Assembly (NCBI GenBank): GCA_020881835.1
Contig: CP052876.1
Span: 1,178,001 to 1,242,000 of the forward strand
DNA from: Kineosporiaceae bacterium SCSIO 59966
GTDB taxonomy: Bacteria > Actinomycetota > Actinomycetes > Actinomycetales > SCSIO-59966
Length of the DNA: 64,000 nucleotides
Reading direction: 5' to 3'
Below are positions 48,187 through 58,216 of this stretch, piece after piece (within the stretch, counting starts at the first letter, position 1; every line of letters starts with the position of its first letter). The position numbers were made by a program, and so were the translations under genes. The notes below the pieces were generated by a model. That model was not told the DNA's origin. It did no database searches and was given only the letters and a program-made list of their open reading frames with translations.

Positions 48187-50160
48187 GTGGCCAACCGCGC
48201 TCCCGGTTCCCGCCCCGGGCGGACCCTCGGCGCACTGGGGCTGCTCGTCCTGGTGATGGCGGGCACCTTGCTGGCGGGCATCCGCTGGTCGGACGCGAGT
48301 CTGGCGCCCAAGCTCGCGCTCGACCTCGCCGGCGGCACCCAGATCGTCCTCACCCCGGTCGTCGAGCCCGGACAGGGCGAGATCACCGACCAGACCATCG
48401 ACGACGCCATCGCGATCATCCGCCAGCGGGTCAACGCCTCCGGTGTGTCCGAGGCGGAGGTGTCCAGCCAGGGTGGCCGCAACATCGTCGTCGAGCTGCC
48501 CGGCTCCCCGGAGGAGCAGGCGCAGGCCCGGGAGCTGGTCCGGCAGTCCGCGCAGATGCGGTTCCGCCCCGTGCTCGTCGAGGCGGCCGCGCTGCCCCCG
48601 CAGCCGGAGCCCACGGCGACGCCCACCGGCGAGCCCACGGCGACGCCGACCGGCGAGCCCACCGGGACGCCGACGCAGGGGGCGACGTCCGAGCCGGACG
48701 CCACGATCGCCCCGGCGCCGACCGCGACGACCGACCAGCGGGCCGTCCCCCGGCACCTGGGCGCCGCTGGCACCCCCACCGCGCCCGCGACCCCGGCACC
48801 GACCGGCGAGCCGACGGACGGGACCGCCACCGAGGGCGCTCCCGGCGAGGAGGCTCCCGCACCCGAGCCCACCAGCCCGAGCGACCTGGCCTGGATCACC
48901 CCGGAGATCCAGCAGCAGTTCGCCGAGCTCGACTGCACCGACGAGAGCAACCTCACCGGCGGCGCCGCCGACGACCCCACCCAGCCGCTCGTCACGTGCT
49001 CCCAGGACGGGTTGGCCAAGTACATCCTCGGCCCGGTCGAGGTCGAGGGCACGAACATCGCCTCGGCCGAGGCCGGTCTGGCCGTCACCGCCCAGGGCGT
49101 GCAGACGAACACGTGGGTCGTTCAGCTGGAGTTCGACGGCGAGGGCGCCGAGGCGTTCCGGGAGACCACCGAGCGGCTCGTCACCCTGCCCCCGCCGCAG
49201 AACCAGTTCGCCATCGTCCTGGACGGCCTCGTCGTGTCCGCCCCGCGGGTCAACGAGCCGATCCCCACCGGGCAGGCGGAGATCAGCGGCTCGTTCGACC
49301 AGGAGAGCGCGCAGACGCTCGCCAACCAGCTGAAGTTCGGTGCGCTGCCGATCTCGTTCCAGGTCGAGACCGAGGACCAGATCTCCGCCCTGCTCGGCTC
49401 CGAGCAGCTCCAGCGAGGTCTGCTCGCCGGCGTCATCGGCCTCGGGCTCGTCGTGGTCTACTCCGTACTGCAGTACCGGGCCCTCGGCCTCGTCACCGTC
49501 GCCAGCCTCGTGCTCGCCGGGCTCATCACCTACCTGGCCATCGCCCTGCTGTCCTGGTACCAGGGGTACCGGCTCAGCCTGCCCGGCGTCGCCGGGCTCA
49601 TCGTCGCCATCGGCATCACGGTCGACTCGTTCATCGTCTACTTCGAACGGGTCCGCGACGAGGTCCGGGAGGGCCGCAGTCTCGTCGTCGCGGTGGAGAA
49701 CGGCTGGAAGCGCGCTCGGCGCACGATCCTCGCCTCGGACTCGGTGAACTTCCTCGCCGCCGTCGTGCTCTACCTGCTCGCCGTCGGCGGCGTCCGCGGG
49801 TTCGCCTTCACCCTGGGCCTGACGACCCTCATCGACCTGCTCGTCGTCGTCATGTTCACCCACCCGGTGCTCGTGCTGCTGGCCCGCACGAAGTTCTTCG
49901 GCGGTGGGCACCGGCTCTCGGGCTTCGACGCCGAGCACCTCGGGCGCACCGTCGCCTACGCCGGCCGTGGCCGGGTCCGCCAGCCCGGCCGGGCACGGCG
50001 GGGACCCGCCGCCCCCGACCAGCCGCGGATGACGCTCGCCGAGCGCAAGGCGGCCGAGCGCAAGGCCGCCGAGCAGGAGCGCGCCGCGCAGGAGCAGCCG
50101 GCCTCGCAGGAGCAGTCTGAGTCCGAGAACGCCGGCAGCAGCCGGGCGAAGGAGTCCTGA
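48187..50160 (+). CDS. secD: Protein translocase subunit SecD
   Basis: A 657-residue RND-type membrane protein that drives late steps of Sec export using the proton gradient. It has helix 1 (LGALGLLVLVMAGTLLAG), the large periplasmic P1 domain, and five C-terminal helices beginning at LLAGVIGLGLVVVYSVLQYR, with DSFIVYFERVRDE after helix 5. The P1 domain carries a ~110-residue Thr/Pro/Ala/Glu-rich insert (about residues 138-240) with repeats PTATPTGE. The tail (AERKAAERKAAEQE) is a charged helix. GTG start two nt after the yajC stop. Confidence 0.94.
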   Translation: MANRAPGSRPGRTLGALGLLVLVMAGTLLAGIRWSDASLAPKLALDLAGGTQIVLTPVVEPGQGEITDQTIDDAIAIIRQRVNASGVSEAEVSSQGGRNIVVELPGSPEEQAQARELVRQSAQMRFRPVLVEAAALPPQPEPTATPTGEPTATPTGEPTGTPTQGATSEPDATIAPAPTATTDQRAVPRHLGAAGTPTAPATPAPTGEPTDGTATEGAPGEEAPAPEPTSPSDLAWITPEIQQQFAELDCTDESNLTGGAADDPTQPLVTCSQDGLAKYILGPVEVEGTNIASAEAGLAVTAQGVQTNTWVVQLEFDGEGAEAFRETTERLVTLPPPQNQFAIVLDGLVVSAPRVNEPIPTGQAEISGSFDQESAQTLANQLKFGALPISFQVETEDQISALLGSEQLQRGLLAGVIGLGLVVVYSVLQYRALGLVTVASLVLAGLITYLAIALLSWYQGYRLSLPGVAGLIVAIGITVDSFIVYFERVRDEVREGRSLVVAVENGWKRARRTILASDSVNFLAAVVLYLLAVGGVRGFAFTLGLTTLIDLLVVVMFTHPVLVLLARTKFFGGGHRLSGFDAEHLGRTVAYAGRGRVRQPGRARRGPAAPDQPRMTLAERKAAERKAAEQERAAQEQPASQEQSESENAGSSRAKES

Positions 50161-50163
50161 GCC

Positions 50164-51417
50164 ATGCCGAGCTTCGCCCAGTGGGGCAACGAGCTGTACA
50201 CGGGCCGCCGGTCCTACAACATCGTCGGACGACGCAACCTCTGGTACGGCATCGGGATCACCATCTTCGTGGTGTCTGTGCTGCTCCTGCTGGTCAGGGG
50301 ACTCAACCCCGGCATCGAGTTCCGGGGCGGGTCGGAGTACCGGGTCAGCGGCGTCGAGCAGACCGCCGAGGCCCCGGCGGTGGACGCCGTCGAGGACGTC
50401 CTCGGCACCGGCCAGGTGCCGCGGGTGTCGGTGATCGGCGACGATACCGTGCGGGTGCAGACCGAGCGGCTGGACGACGAGCAGACCGACGAGCTGCGTA
50501 CGGCGCTGGCCGACGCCTACGACGTCGACCCGGCCGCGGTGACGTCGTCGTTCGTCGGCGCGACCTGGGGGCAGGACGTGACGAGCAAGTCGTTGCGGGC
50601 ACTCGTCATCTTCCTCGTCCTCGTCGGAGTCGGTCTGGCGCTGTTCTTCCGCAACTGGGAGATGGCCGTCGCCGCGCTCGTCGCCCTGCTGCACGACGTC
50701 GTGGTCACCGTCGGTGTGTACGCCCTCATCGGCTTCGAGGTCACCCCCGCGACCGTGATCGGGTTCCTCACCATCCTCGGCTACTCCCTGTACGACACGG
50801 TCGTCGTGTTCGACAAGGTGCGGGAGAACACCCGGCACGTGCTGACCGGCAGCCGCCGGACCCTGGCCGAGGCGGCGAACCTCGCCGTCAACCAGACCCT
50901 GGTGCGCTCCATCAACACCTCCGTCGTCGCGCTGCTCCCCGTCGGCTCGATCCTGTTCATCGGCGCCTTCCTGCTGGGGGCCGGCACGCTCAAGGACATC
51001 TCGCTCGCCCTGTTCATCGGGCTCATCGTCGGGACGTACTCCTCGATCTTCCTCGCCACCCCGCTGTGGGTGCACCTGCGCAGCCGCGACCCCGAGGTCC
51101 GCGAGCAGGCCCTGCGGGTCCGGGCCCGTCGCTCCTCGGAGGCGCGTCAGGGCACGGGCGCGGCCGCCACCGCCGGCAGCACGGCCACCGCCGGCAGCAC
51201 GGCCACTGCCGGCAGCGCCACCGCCCCCGGTGGCACCGCCACCGCCGTCCTCGACCGGCCGGACCGGGAGGGCGCCGACGGCGAAGCCGCCACCACCGTC
51301 CCCGTCCAGGACGCGGACGGCGCACCGGCGGCCGGGCGTCCCGGCACTGGCGGCCCTCGGCAGCCGGGCGGCGGCCAGCGGGCCCAGCCCCGTCGCAACC
51401 GCCGAGGCCGGCGGTGA
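50164..51417 (+). CDS. secF: Protein translocase subunit SecF
   Basis: A 417-residue partner of SecD with six helices. The N-terminal block RNLWYGIGITIFVVSV and GLNPGIEFRGGSEY are diagnostic, and the helix 4-5 region reads GYSLYDTVVVFDKVREN. About 100 extra C-terminal residues are low-complexity, with three copies of ATAGST encoded by 18-bp repeats near 51170-51220, then a Gly/Gln/Arg tail. It overlaps apt by GTGA. Confidence 0.95.
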   Translation: MPSFAQWGNELYTGRRSYNIVGRRNLWYGIGITIFVVSVLLLLVRGLNPGIEFRGGSEYRVSGVEQTAEAPAVDAVEDVLGTGQVPRVSVIGDDTVRVQTERLDDEQTDELRTALADAYDVDPAAVTSSFVGATWGQDVTSKSLRALVIFLVLVGVGLALFFRNWEMAVAALVALLHDVVVTVGVYALIGFEVTPATVIGFLTILGYSLYDTVVVFDKVRENTRHVLTGSRRTLAEAANLAVNQTLVRSINTSVVALLPVGSILFIGAFLLGAGTLKDISLALFIGLIVGTYSSIFLATPLWVHLRSRDPEVREQALRVRARRSSEARQGTGAAATAGSTATAGSTATAGSATAPGGTATAVLDRPDREGADGEAATTVPVQDADGAPAAGRPGTGGPRQPGGGQRAQPRRNRRGRR

Positions 51418-51941
51418 GCACCGCCCGGGAGCAGGCGCTGCTGGCCCGGATCCGCGATGTCCCCGACTACCCGAAGCCCGGTGTCCTGTTCAAGGACATC
51501 ACCCCGTTGCTGGCCGACCCGGGGACGTTCCGGGCGAGCATCGAGGCGCTCGCCGACCTCGTGCCCGCCGGCACCCAGGCGGTCGCCGGGATCGAGGCGC
51601 GCGGCTTCGTCCTGGCCGCGCCGCTCGCGCTGCACCTCGGCGTCGGGTTCGTCCCCGTGCGCAAGGCTGGCAAGCTGCCCTCGGACGTCGTCGCGGAGGT
51701 CTACGACCTGGAGTACGGGTCGGCGGAGATCGAGGTGCACGCCGACGCCTTCCCCAACGGGCAGCGGGTCGTCCTCGTCGACGACGTGCTGGCCACCGGC
51801 GGCACCGCGGTGGCGGCCTGGGGCCTGCTCGAGCGGGCGGGGGCGCACGTCGTCGGCGCCCGTTGCCTGATGGAGATCGAGGCGCTGCGGGGGCGGGAGA
51901 AGCTCGCCGGCCGGGACGTCGTGAGCGTCCTGACGGTGTAG
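51414..51941 (+). CDS. apt: Adenine phosphoribosyltransferase
   Basis: A 175-residue type I phosphoribosyltransferase that salvages adenine to AMP with PRPP. The PRPP-binding motif is [14 protein letters not shown] (about 117-130), preceded by [15 protein letters not shown] and [11 protein letters not shown]. Position between secF and rel is the standard actinobacterial order. Confidence 0.95.
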   Translation: MSTAREQALLARIRDVPDYPKPGVLFKDITPLLADPGTFRASIEALADLVPAGTQAVAGIEARGFVLAAPLALHLGVGFVPVRKAGKLPSDVVAEVYDLEYGSAEIEVHADAFPNGQRVVLVDDVLATGGTAVAAWGLLERAGAHVVGARCLMEIEALRGREKLAGRDVVSVLTV

Positions 51942-51944
51942 CCG

Positions 51945-51950
51945 TAGACT
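51945..51950 (+). promoter_or_regulatory. Candidate -10 element for rel
   Basis: TAGACT lies four bases after the apt stop and 43 nt before the rel GTG. Transcription from it would include the hairpin at 51965. Confidence 0.4.
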
Positions 51951-51964
51951 GCTGGTCTCACGAC

Positions 51965-51982
51965 GTCCCGCTGCGGCGGGAC
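51965..51982 (+). promoter_or_regulatory. Hairpin abutting the rel ribosome site
   Basis: GTCCCGC (51965-51971) pairs perfectly with GCGGGAC (51976-51982) around a TGCG tetraloop, ending one base before the AGGAGG of rel (51984-51989). A stable stem this close could affect ribosome access or shield the leader from decay. Confidence 0.6.
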
Positions 51983-51993
51983 CAGGAGGTCAG

Positions 51994-54486
51994 GTGCCCG
52001 ACGAGGTGGTCACGCGCAACCCGGCGGCCGTCAGCCCGCCCGAGGCCCTGCTGCGCCCGTCGGAGCCCGTCGACGCCGTCGCCCCGGTCGTCTCGACAGC
52101 CGACACCACTGCACCTGGCACCACTGCACCTGGCACCACGTCGCCCGGCACCCGGACCCCGGCCACCCCCGCGACGCCGTCCGAGTCGGCCCGCCCCGTC
52201 GAGACCGGCGGGGTCGGCCTCAAGCGGCGGCTGGCCCGACTCGGGCGGCACTCCACGACCGTCTCCCCGGTGCTCGAGCCGTTGCTGCGCTCGGTGCGGG
52301 CCAACCACCCGAAGGCGGACGTGTCCGTCCTCGAGCGCGCCTACGCCGTGGCCGAGCAGGCTCACCGCGGGCAGCGCCGCAAGAGCGGGGACCCCTACAT
52401 CACCCACCCGGTCGCCGTCGCGACCATCCTCGCTGAGCTCGGGATGACCCCGGCGACCCTGGCGGCGGCCCTCCTGCACGACACGGTCGAGGACACCGAC
52501 TACACCCTGGACAAGCTCCGCGCCGACTTCGGCGAGGAGATCGCGATGCTCGTCGACGGGGTGACCAAGCTCGACAAGCTCGCTTACGGCGACGCCGCTC
52601 AGGCCGAGACCGTCCGCAAGATGGTCGTCGCGATGGCCCGGGACATCCGGGTGCTGGTGATCAAGCTCGCGGACCGGCTGCACAACGCCCGCACGTGGCG
52701 GTACGTCTCGCCGGAGTCGGCGCAGCGCAAGGCCCGCGAGACCCTGGAGATCTACGCCCCGCTCGCGCACCGGCTGGGCATGAACACCATCAAGTGGGAG
52801 CTGGAGGACCTGTCGTTCGCGACGCTCTACCCGGGCGTGCACGACGAGATCGTCCGCCTCGTCGCCGAGCGCGCGCCCGCCCGCGAGGAGTACCTCAACG
52901 GCGTCCGTGAGCAGATCGCCGCCGACCTGCGGGAGTCGCGGATCAAGGCGGTGGTCACCGGGCGGCCGAAGCACTACTACTCCGTGTACCAGAAGATGAT
53001 CGTGCGCGGCCGCGACTTCGCCGACATCTACGACCTCGTCGGCGTCCGGGTGCTCGTCGACACGGTCCGGGACTGTTACGCGGTGCTCGGCGCCCTGCAC
53101 GCCCGGTGGAACCCGGTGCCGGGGCGGTTCAAGGACTACATCGCGATGCCCAAGTTCAACATGTACCAGTCGTTGCACACGACGGTCATCGGGCCTGGCG
53201 GCAAACCGGTCGAGATCCAGATCCGCACCCACGACATGCACCGCCGCGCCGAGTACGGCGTGGCCGCGCACTGGAAGTACAAGGACCGCGCCGTCGCCGG
53301 CGGTAAGCCGGCAGAGACCGGCAGCACCGGCTCGGTCAACGACATGGCGTGGCTGCGCCAGCTGCTGGACTGGCAGCGCGAGACCGAGGACCCCGGGGAG
53401 TTCCTCGACTCGCTGCGCTTCGAGATGAACGCCCGGGAGGTGTACGTCTTCACCCCCAAGGGCGCCGTCGTCGCGCTGCCCCACGGCTCCACCCCGGTCG
53501 ACTTCGCCTACGCCGTGCACACCGAGGTAGGGCACCGGACGATGGGTGCCCGGGTCAACGGCCGGCTGGTGCCGCTGGAGTCCCAGCTCGACAACGGCGA
53601 CGTCGTCGAGGTGCTGACGTCCAAGGTCGAGGGCGCCGGCCCGAGCCGGGACTGGCTGACGTTCGTCAAGAGCCCGCGGGCCCGCAACAAGATCCGGCAG
53701 TGGTTCTCCAAGGAGCGCCGCGAGGAGGCGATCGAGCACGGCAAGGACGCCATCGCCAAGGCGATGCGCAAGCAGCACCTGCCGCTGCAGCGGCTGATGT
53801 CGCACGAGTCGCTCGTCGCACTGGCCACCGAGATGCGCTACCAGGACGTGTCGGCGCTGTACGCGGCCGTCGGCGAGGGCCACGTGTCGGCCGGGCACGT
53901 GGTGGAGCGGCTCGTCGCCGCCCTCGGCGGCGCGGACGGCGCGGAGGAGGACCTCGCCGAGGCGACGCTGCCGACGAAGGGCCCGCGCCGCCCCCGCACC
54001 GGCGACCCGGGCGTGGTCGTCAAGGGCGCCGACGACGTGTGGGTCAAGCTGGCCCGCTGCTGCACACCGGTGCCCGGCGACCCGATCATGGGCTTCGTCA
54101 CCCGCGGGCACGGCGTGTCGGTGCACCGCAAGGACTGCGGCAACGTCGCCGGCCTGCTCGCCCAGCCGGACCGGGTCGTGGAGGTGGACTGGTCGCCGGG
54201 CTCGGCGAGCGTGTTCCTCGTCCAGATCCAGGTCGAGGCGCTGGACCGCTCCCGGCTGCTGTCGGACATCACCCGGGTGCTGTCCGACAACCACGTCAAC
54301 ATCCTGTCCGCGAGCGTGACGACGTCCCGGGACCGGGTGGCGATCTCGAAGTTCGCCTTCGAGATGGCCGACCCCAAGCACCTCGGGCACGTCATGAACG
54401 CGGTCCGTCGCGTCGACGGCGTGTTCGACGCCTACCGCCTCACCGGCCGCCGGACGACGCCGAGCCGGGAGCACGCGTCCGGCTGA
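51994..54486 (+). CDS. relA: Bifunctional (p)ppGpp synthetase/hydrolase Rel
   Basis: An 830-residue long RSH enzyme. It has an N-terminal Thr/Pro-rich extension with three TTAPG-like units, an HD hydrolase domain (His162-Asp163 in [11 protein letters not shown]), a synthetase domain ([36 protein letters not shown]), a TGS domain ([14 protein letters not shown]), and C-terminal zinc-finger/ACT regions ([26 protein letters not shown]). It makes and destroys the stringent-response alarmone. GTG start with AGGAGG. Confidence 0.96.
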   Translation: MPDEVVTRNPAAVSPPEALLRPSEPVDAVAPVVSTADTTAPGTTAPGTTSPGTRTPATPATPSESARPVETGGVGLKRRLARLGRHSTTVSPVLEPLLRSVRANHPKADVSVLERAYAVAEQAHRGQRRKSGDPYITHPVAVATILAELGMTPATLAAALLHDTVEDTDYTLDKLRADFGEEIAMLVDGVTKLDKLAYGDAAQAETVRKMVVAMARDIRVLVIKLADRLHNARTWRYVSPESAQRKARETLEIYAPLAHRLGMNTIKWELEDLSFATLYPGVHDEIVRLVAERAPAREEYLNGVREQIAADLRESRIKAVVTGRPKHYYSVYQKMIVRGRDFADIYDLVGVRVLVDTVRDCYAVLGALHARWNPVPGRFKDYIAMPKFNMYQSLHTTVIGPGGKPVEIQIRTHDMHRRAEYGVAAHWKYKDRAVAGGKPAETGSTGSVNDMAWLRQLLDWQRETEDPGEFLDSLRFEMNAREVYVFTPKGAVVALPHGSTPVDFAYAVHTEVGHRTMGARVNGRLVPLESQLDNGDVVEVLTSKVEGAGPSRDWLTFVKSPRARNKIRQWFSKERREEAIEHGKDAIAKAMRKQHLPLQRLMSHESLVALATEMRYQDVSALYAAVGEGHVSAGHVVERLVAALGGADGAEEDLAEATLPTKGPRRPRTGDPGVVVKGADDVWVKLARCCTPVPGDPIMGFVTRGHGVSVHRKDCGNVAGLLAQPDRVVEVDWSPGSASVFLVQIQVEALDRSRLLSDITRVLSDNHVNILSASVTTSRDRVAISKFAFEMADPKHLGHVMNAVRRVDGVFDAYRLTGRRTTPSREHASG

Positions 54487-55063
54487 ACCGCCGCACCAGC
54501 TCCCGGGCCCGCACCGCCCACGGCCAGTGCTCCTGGTCGACGAGTGCCAGCACGTCCTCGACCTGCGCCCCGCGCGCCAGCAGGGCCGCGACCAGCGGCC
54601 CGGCGACGTCCGGGGGCAGACGCCGGGCGACGTCCGCCGCCGTCCGCGCCGGTGAGGTGAGCCGGACGCCGGCGACGGTCTCGATCTGGGCGGCCGGCAC
54701 GTCGCTGGTCATCTCCCGGACGCCGGGAGGCAGCCGCCACGGCGCCACGGCGCGGGGCACGAGCAGGTCGACCGGTGCGGGGTCGACGTCAGCGCCGTGC
54801 GCCCAGGCGGCGGCGCGCAGCCCGACCACCCCGCGGGCCACGTGCTCGGGGCCGAGTACGGCTGCCAGGGCCGCCGCCCGACCGGACCGCCACGCCGCGG
54901 CCTGCACGGTCAGGTGCACCCGGTCGGTGACCCGCACCACCTGCCCGGCCCGGGCCAGGGCGGCCAGCTCGGCGGCCGGCAGGTCGACGTCGGCGCGCAG
55001 GACGGCGCCCGGCGGGCGGCGCGGCCGCAGCCAGTCCAACGGGTGCTCCTCGGTGGCCTCCAC
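54440..55063 (-). CDS. AbiEi-antitoxin-like or hypothetical protein
   Basis: A 207-residue soluble protein started at the GTG at 55063. The order of elements (short winged-helix-like N-terminus [20 protein letters not shown], then [42 protein letters not shown]) resembles AbiEi-type antitoxin domain proteins common near rel in actinobacteria. No toxin partner is adjacent. Its 3' end overlaps the 3' end of rel by 47 nt on the opposite strand. The family call is tentative. Confidence 0.6.
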   Translation of the reverse strand: MEATEEHPLDWLRPRRPPGAVLRADVDLPAAELAALARAGQVVRVTDRVHLTVQAAAWRSGRAAALAAVLGPEHVARGVVGLRAAAWAHGADVDPAPVDLLVPRAVAPWRLPPGVREMTSDVPAAQIETVAGVRLTSPARTAADVARRLPPDVAGPLVAALLARGAQVEDVLALVDQEHWPWAVRARELVRRFSRTRAPGSASSGGR

Positions 55064-55134
55064 CCCGGCAGGATGCGCCGCCTCCGCCCCGGGCCGCCGG
55101 TCCGGTTGTGGACGGCGCGCGAGCTGTGGCCCGG

Positions 55135-56592
55135 TCAGCCGGAGAAGTCCTCCGCCGCCCGCCGGACCTGCTCCAGCCACGACCGCCGCGCGGCGAGGGC
55201 CTCCTCGGCGTCCCGCACCCGCCGGTCGTCACCGGAGGCACGCGCGGACTCCAGGTCGGTCTCGAGGGCGGCGATGGACTGCTCCAGCTGCTCCAGCGCC
55301 CCGGTCGCCCGGGCCCGGGCCTCCGGGTTGGACCGCCGCCACCGCTCCTGCTCAGCGTCCGCGACCGCCTGCTCGACCGCCCGCATCCGCCGTTCCACCC
55401 GCTGCACGTCCCCCCGGGGCACCTTGCCGGCCCGCTCCCAGCGCTCGGCGATGTCCCGCAGCCGGGCACGGGCGGCCCGGACGTCGGTCACCGGCAGCAG
55501 CGCCTCCGCCTCGGCGAGCAGCTGCTCCTTGACCGCGAGGTTCGCCGTGTACTCCTGGTCCTGCTCGGCCTGGGCGGCGTTGCGGGCGGAGAAGAACCGG
55601 TCCTGGGCGGCGCGGAACCGGGCCCACAGCGCGTCGTCGTCCTTGCGCGCCGCCCGGCCCGCCGCCTTCCACCGGTCCATCAGCGACCGGAACGCCCCCG
55701 ACGTCGGGCCCCAGTCGGTGGAGTCGGCGAGCTCCTCGGCCTCGGCGACGATCTTCTCCTTGACCGCCCGCACCTCGTCGTGCTGCTTCTCCAGGGTGGA
55801 GAAGTGCGTGCGGCGCTTGCGGTCGAACGTCGTGCGGGCGTGGCTGAACCGCTTCCACAGCTCGTCCTCGACCGGCTTGTCCAGCCGGGGCCCGGAGCGC
55901 TGCGCCTCCTTCCACGCGTCGAACAGCTCCCGGAGCCGGTCGCCGGTCTGCTTCCACTGGATCCGCTCGGGGTCCTCGGCGGCGAGCCGCTCGGCCTCCT
56001 CGACGAGGGCGAGGCGGGCGGTGCGGGCGGCCTCCCGCTCGGCGGACCGGCGGCGGTCGGCGGCCTTGCGCTGCTCGGCGGCCAGGGCGTCGAGCGCCTC
56101 GACCCGCGCCGCCAGGGCGTCGAGGTCCCCCACCGCCTTCGCGTCGGCGAGTGCCTCGCGCAGCGTGCGCAGCGCCCGGTTCGCGTCCTTGGGGGCGACG
56201 TCGGTGGTCGTGAGCCGCTGCTCGAGCAGGTCGGCCTGGGCGACCAGGTCGTCGTACTTGCGGCCGAAGTACGCCAGCGCCTCCTGCGGGCTGGCGCCGG
56301 GGTAGCTGCCGACCGGCCGCTCGCCGTCCCCGGTGCGGACGTAGACCGTGCCGTCCTCGGCCACCCGGCCCCACCGGGCGGGGTCGCTCGCCGGCCGGGC
56401 CGGGACGACGACCGCCGGTCCGGGGGCCTCGGCCGCCGGCTGCTGGGCCCGCTCGGCGGGGCGGGGGACCGGTCGGGGCACGGGACGCGGCGTCGGACGC
56501 GGCGTCGGACGCGGCGCGCCAGGTCGGTGCTCGGACTCGTTGTCCACCACCGGGTTCTCCTCGGGGACGGGGTTGTGCGGGGTCGTGGTCAC
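55135..56592 (-). CDS. DUF349 domain protein
   Basis: A 485-residue mostly helical protein. The first ~60 residues are Pro/Arg-rich with RPTPRPTPRPVPRPVPRP. Three or more DUF349 repeats follow, each with a W-x3-G-x2 pattern (IQWKQTGDRLRELFDAWKEA, TDWGPTSGAFRSLMDRWKAA, VRAARARLRDIAERWERAG). Coiled coil is likely throughout. The function is unknown. GTG start overlapping the cyclophilin stop (GTGA). Confidence 0.88.
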   Translation of the reverse strand: MTTTPHNPVPEENPVVDNESEHRPGAPRPTPRPTPRPVPRPVPRPAERAQQPAAEAPGPAVVVPARPASDPARWGRVAEDGTVYVRTGDGERPVGSYPGASPQEALAYFGRKYDDLVAQADLLEQRLTTTDVAPKDANRALRTLREALADAKAVGDLDALAARVEALDALAAEQRKAADRRRSAEREAARTARLALVEEAERLAAEDPERIQWKQTGDRLRELFDAWKEAQRSGPRLDKPVEDELWKRFSHARTTFDRKRRTHFSTLEKQHDEVRAVKEKIVAEAEELADSTDWGPTSGAFRSLMDRWKAAGRAARKDDDALWARFRAAQDRFFSARNAAQAEQDQEYTANLAVKEQLLAEAEALLPVTDVRAARARLRDIAERWERAGKVPRGDVQRVERRMRAVEQAVADAEQERWRRSNPEARARATGALEQLEQSIAALETDLESARASGDDRRVRDAEEALAARRSWLEQVRRAAEDFSG

Positions 56593-57437
56593 TGCACCGT
56601 CACCTGCTCCAGGCTGACCGGCCAGGCGGGGGAGCCGTCCGTGGCGCCGCCCTCGACGCCGCCCTCGGCGACCTGCCGGACGACGTCCAGGCCGTCGGTG
56701 ACCCGGCCGAAGACGGTGTACCCGCCGGCGGAGTCCGACGGGATGGTCGAGTCCTCGTAGACGAGGAAGAACTGCGAGCCCTGGCTGCCGGCGTCCCCGC
56801 CGACCCGGGCCATCGCCAGGGTGCCGGCCGGGTAGACGTCGTCGGCGGGGGCGTTCTCCACCGGGCCGAAGGTGTAGCCGGGGCCCCCGGTGCCGGTCCC
56901 GGTCGGGTCGCCGCACTGCAGCACGTGGATGCCCTCGGTGGTGAGCCGGTGGCAGGGGGTGCCGACGAAGAAGTCCTCCTGGGCCAGGGTGACGAACGAG
57001 GCCACCGCCTGCGGGGCCTGCTCACCGAGCAGGTCGACGGTGACGTCGCCGCAGGACGTCGCGATGGTCGCCGTCCAGGTGCGGCCCTCGGCCACCGACG
57101 GGTCCGGTGCCGTGTCGAGCTGCACGGGCTCGGCCGGGGGCGTCACGGTCGGCGCGGGGCACGGGCTCGCCGCGTCGGCGGTCCCGGTGGCGGCGTCGGT
57201 GGGGGAGGTCTGCGCGGTCGCGGCGTCGGTGGGGGTCGCGGTCGCCTCCGGCTCGTCGTCGCCACCGAGCGCGAGCCACGTCACCCCGCCGACGACGGCC
57301 AGCACCGCGACGGTGGCGGCCACCACGAGCAGGGCCCGGCGGCGCCGCCGGGCGGCGGCCTGCCGGGCGGCCTGGCGGTCCCGCCACTTCTCGTAGCGGC
57401 GGCGCTCGTACTCGCGCTCGCGCTGGCTCGGCGACAC
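56589..57437 (-). CDS. Membrane-anchored peptidyl-prolyl isomerase (cyclophilin)
   Basis: A 282-residue protein: a basic N-terminus (about 1-34), one helix (ALLVVAATVAVLAVVGGVTWLAL, 35-57 approx.), a Thr/Ala linker, then a cyclophilin domain (SCGDVTVDLLGEQAPQAVAS, FFVGTPCHRLT, LQCGDPTGTGTGGPGYTF, SQGSQFFLVYED, FGRVTDGLDVV). The domain is probably extracytoplasmic and would assist folding of exported proteins. GTG start. Confidence 0.9.
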   Translation of the reverse strand: MSPSQREREYERRRYEKWRDRQAARQAAARRRRRALLVVAATVAVLAVVGGVTWLALGGDDEPEATATPTDAATAQTSPTDAATGTADAASPCPAPTVTPPAEPVQLDTAPDPSVAEGRTWTATIATSCGDVTVDLLGEQAPQAVASFVTLAQEDFFVGTPCHRLTTEGIHVLQCGDPTGTGTGGPGYTFGPVENAPADDVYPAGTLAMARVGGDAGSQGSQFFLVYEDSTIPSDSAGGYTVFGRVTDGLDVVRQVAEGGVEGGATDGSPAWPVSLEQVTVQ

Positions 57438-57490
57438 TCGGGCTCCTTCCCCTGCTCGGGACGCGCAGTCTATTCAGCAGGGCCCGTCGA

Positions 57491-57496
57491 TAGGCT
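57491..57496 (+). promoter_or_regulatory. Candidate -10 for leaderless metallo-hydrolase/hisS transcript
   Basis: TAGGCT ends 6 nt before the GTG at 57503 with no ribosome site between. Confidence 0.5.
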
Positions 57497-57502
57497 CGCC
57501 CG

Positions 57503-58216
57503 GTGCTCGTCACCGGATTCCCCGCCGCCGCCTTCGGGACCAACTGCTACGTGCTGGCTCCCGGCGCCGGTCAGGAGTGCCTCGTCGTCGACCCCGGCGT
57601 CGGCGTCCTGGACCGGCTCGCCGAGGTGCTGCGCGAGCACCGGCTGCGCCCGGCCGCCGTCCTGCTCACCCACGGCCACCTCGACCACGTCTACTCGGTC
57701 ACCCCGGTGTGCGGGGCCCACGACGTCCCGGCGCTGATCCACGGGGAGGACGCCTACCGGCTCGCCGACCCGATCAGCACCCTGGACCCCTCCCTCGTCG
57801 GCATGCTCGAGCAGCAGTTCGGCAGCGCCGCGGCCTGGGCCGAGCCGGACGACGTGCGCACCCTCGTCGACGGCGAGCGGCTCGCCCTGGCCGGCATCGA
57901 CCTCACCGTGCAGCACGCCCCCGGGCACACCGAGGGATCGGTGATGTTCACCGTGGACGACGTGCCGGACGGCCTGCGCGTCGAGGACGCCGCGGCGCCG
58001 CCGACCGCGACGACGCTCAGCGGGGACGTCCTGTTCGCCGGCAGCATCGGCCGCACCGACCTGCCCGGCGGGGACCACGCTGCGATGCTGCGCTCCCTGC
58101 GGGACGTCGTCCTGCCGATGCCCGACGACCGGCTGGTGCTGCCCGGGCACGGGCCCGCGACGACGATCGGCCGGGAGCGGGCCAGCAACCCCTTCCTGCT
58201 GGAGGTGGCGCGCTGA
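57503..58216 (+). CDS. Metallo-beta-lactamase-fold hydrolase (glyoxalase II-like)
   Basis: A 237-residue MBL-fold protein with the dizinc motif H-x-H-x-D-H as His57-Gly-His59-Leu-Asp61-His62, a further His in APGHTEGSV, Asp in LSGDVLFAGS and a final His in LPGHGPATT. The layout resembles hydroxyacylglutathione hydrolase-like proteins. In actinobacteria it commonly precedes hisS. Its stop overlaps the hisS ATG by one base. Confidence 0.9.
   Translation: MLVTGFPAAAFGTNCYVLAPGAGQECLVVDPGVGVLDRLAEVLREHRLRPAAVLLTHGHLDHVYSVTPVCGAHDVPALIHGEDAYRLADPISTLDPSLVGMLEQQFGSAAAWAEPDDVRTLVDGERLALAGIDLTVQHAPGHTEGSVMFTVDDVPDGLRVEDAAAPPTATTLSGDVLFAGSIGRTDLPGGDHAAMLRSLRDVVLPMPDDRLVLPGHGPATTIGRERASNPFLLEVAR

Noticed and set aside
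45074-48235. Very long minus-strand frame opposite ruvCAB
   Set aside because: High GC keeps antisense frames open; the composition is Arg/Gly/Pro-rich without motifs, and ruvC, ruvA and ruvB on the plus strand are certain. The same applies to 48112-51075, 51958-54474, 57754-59955 and 21447-24323.
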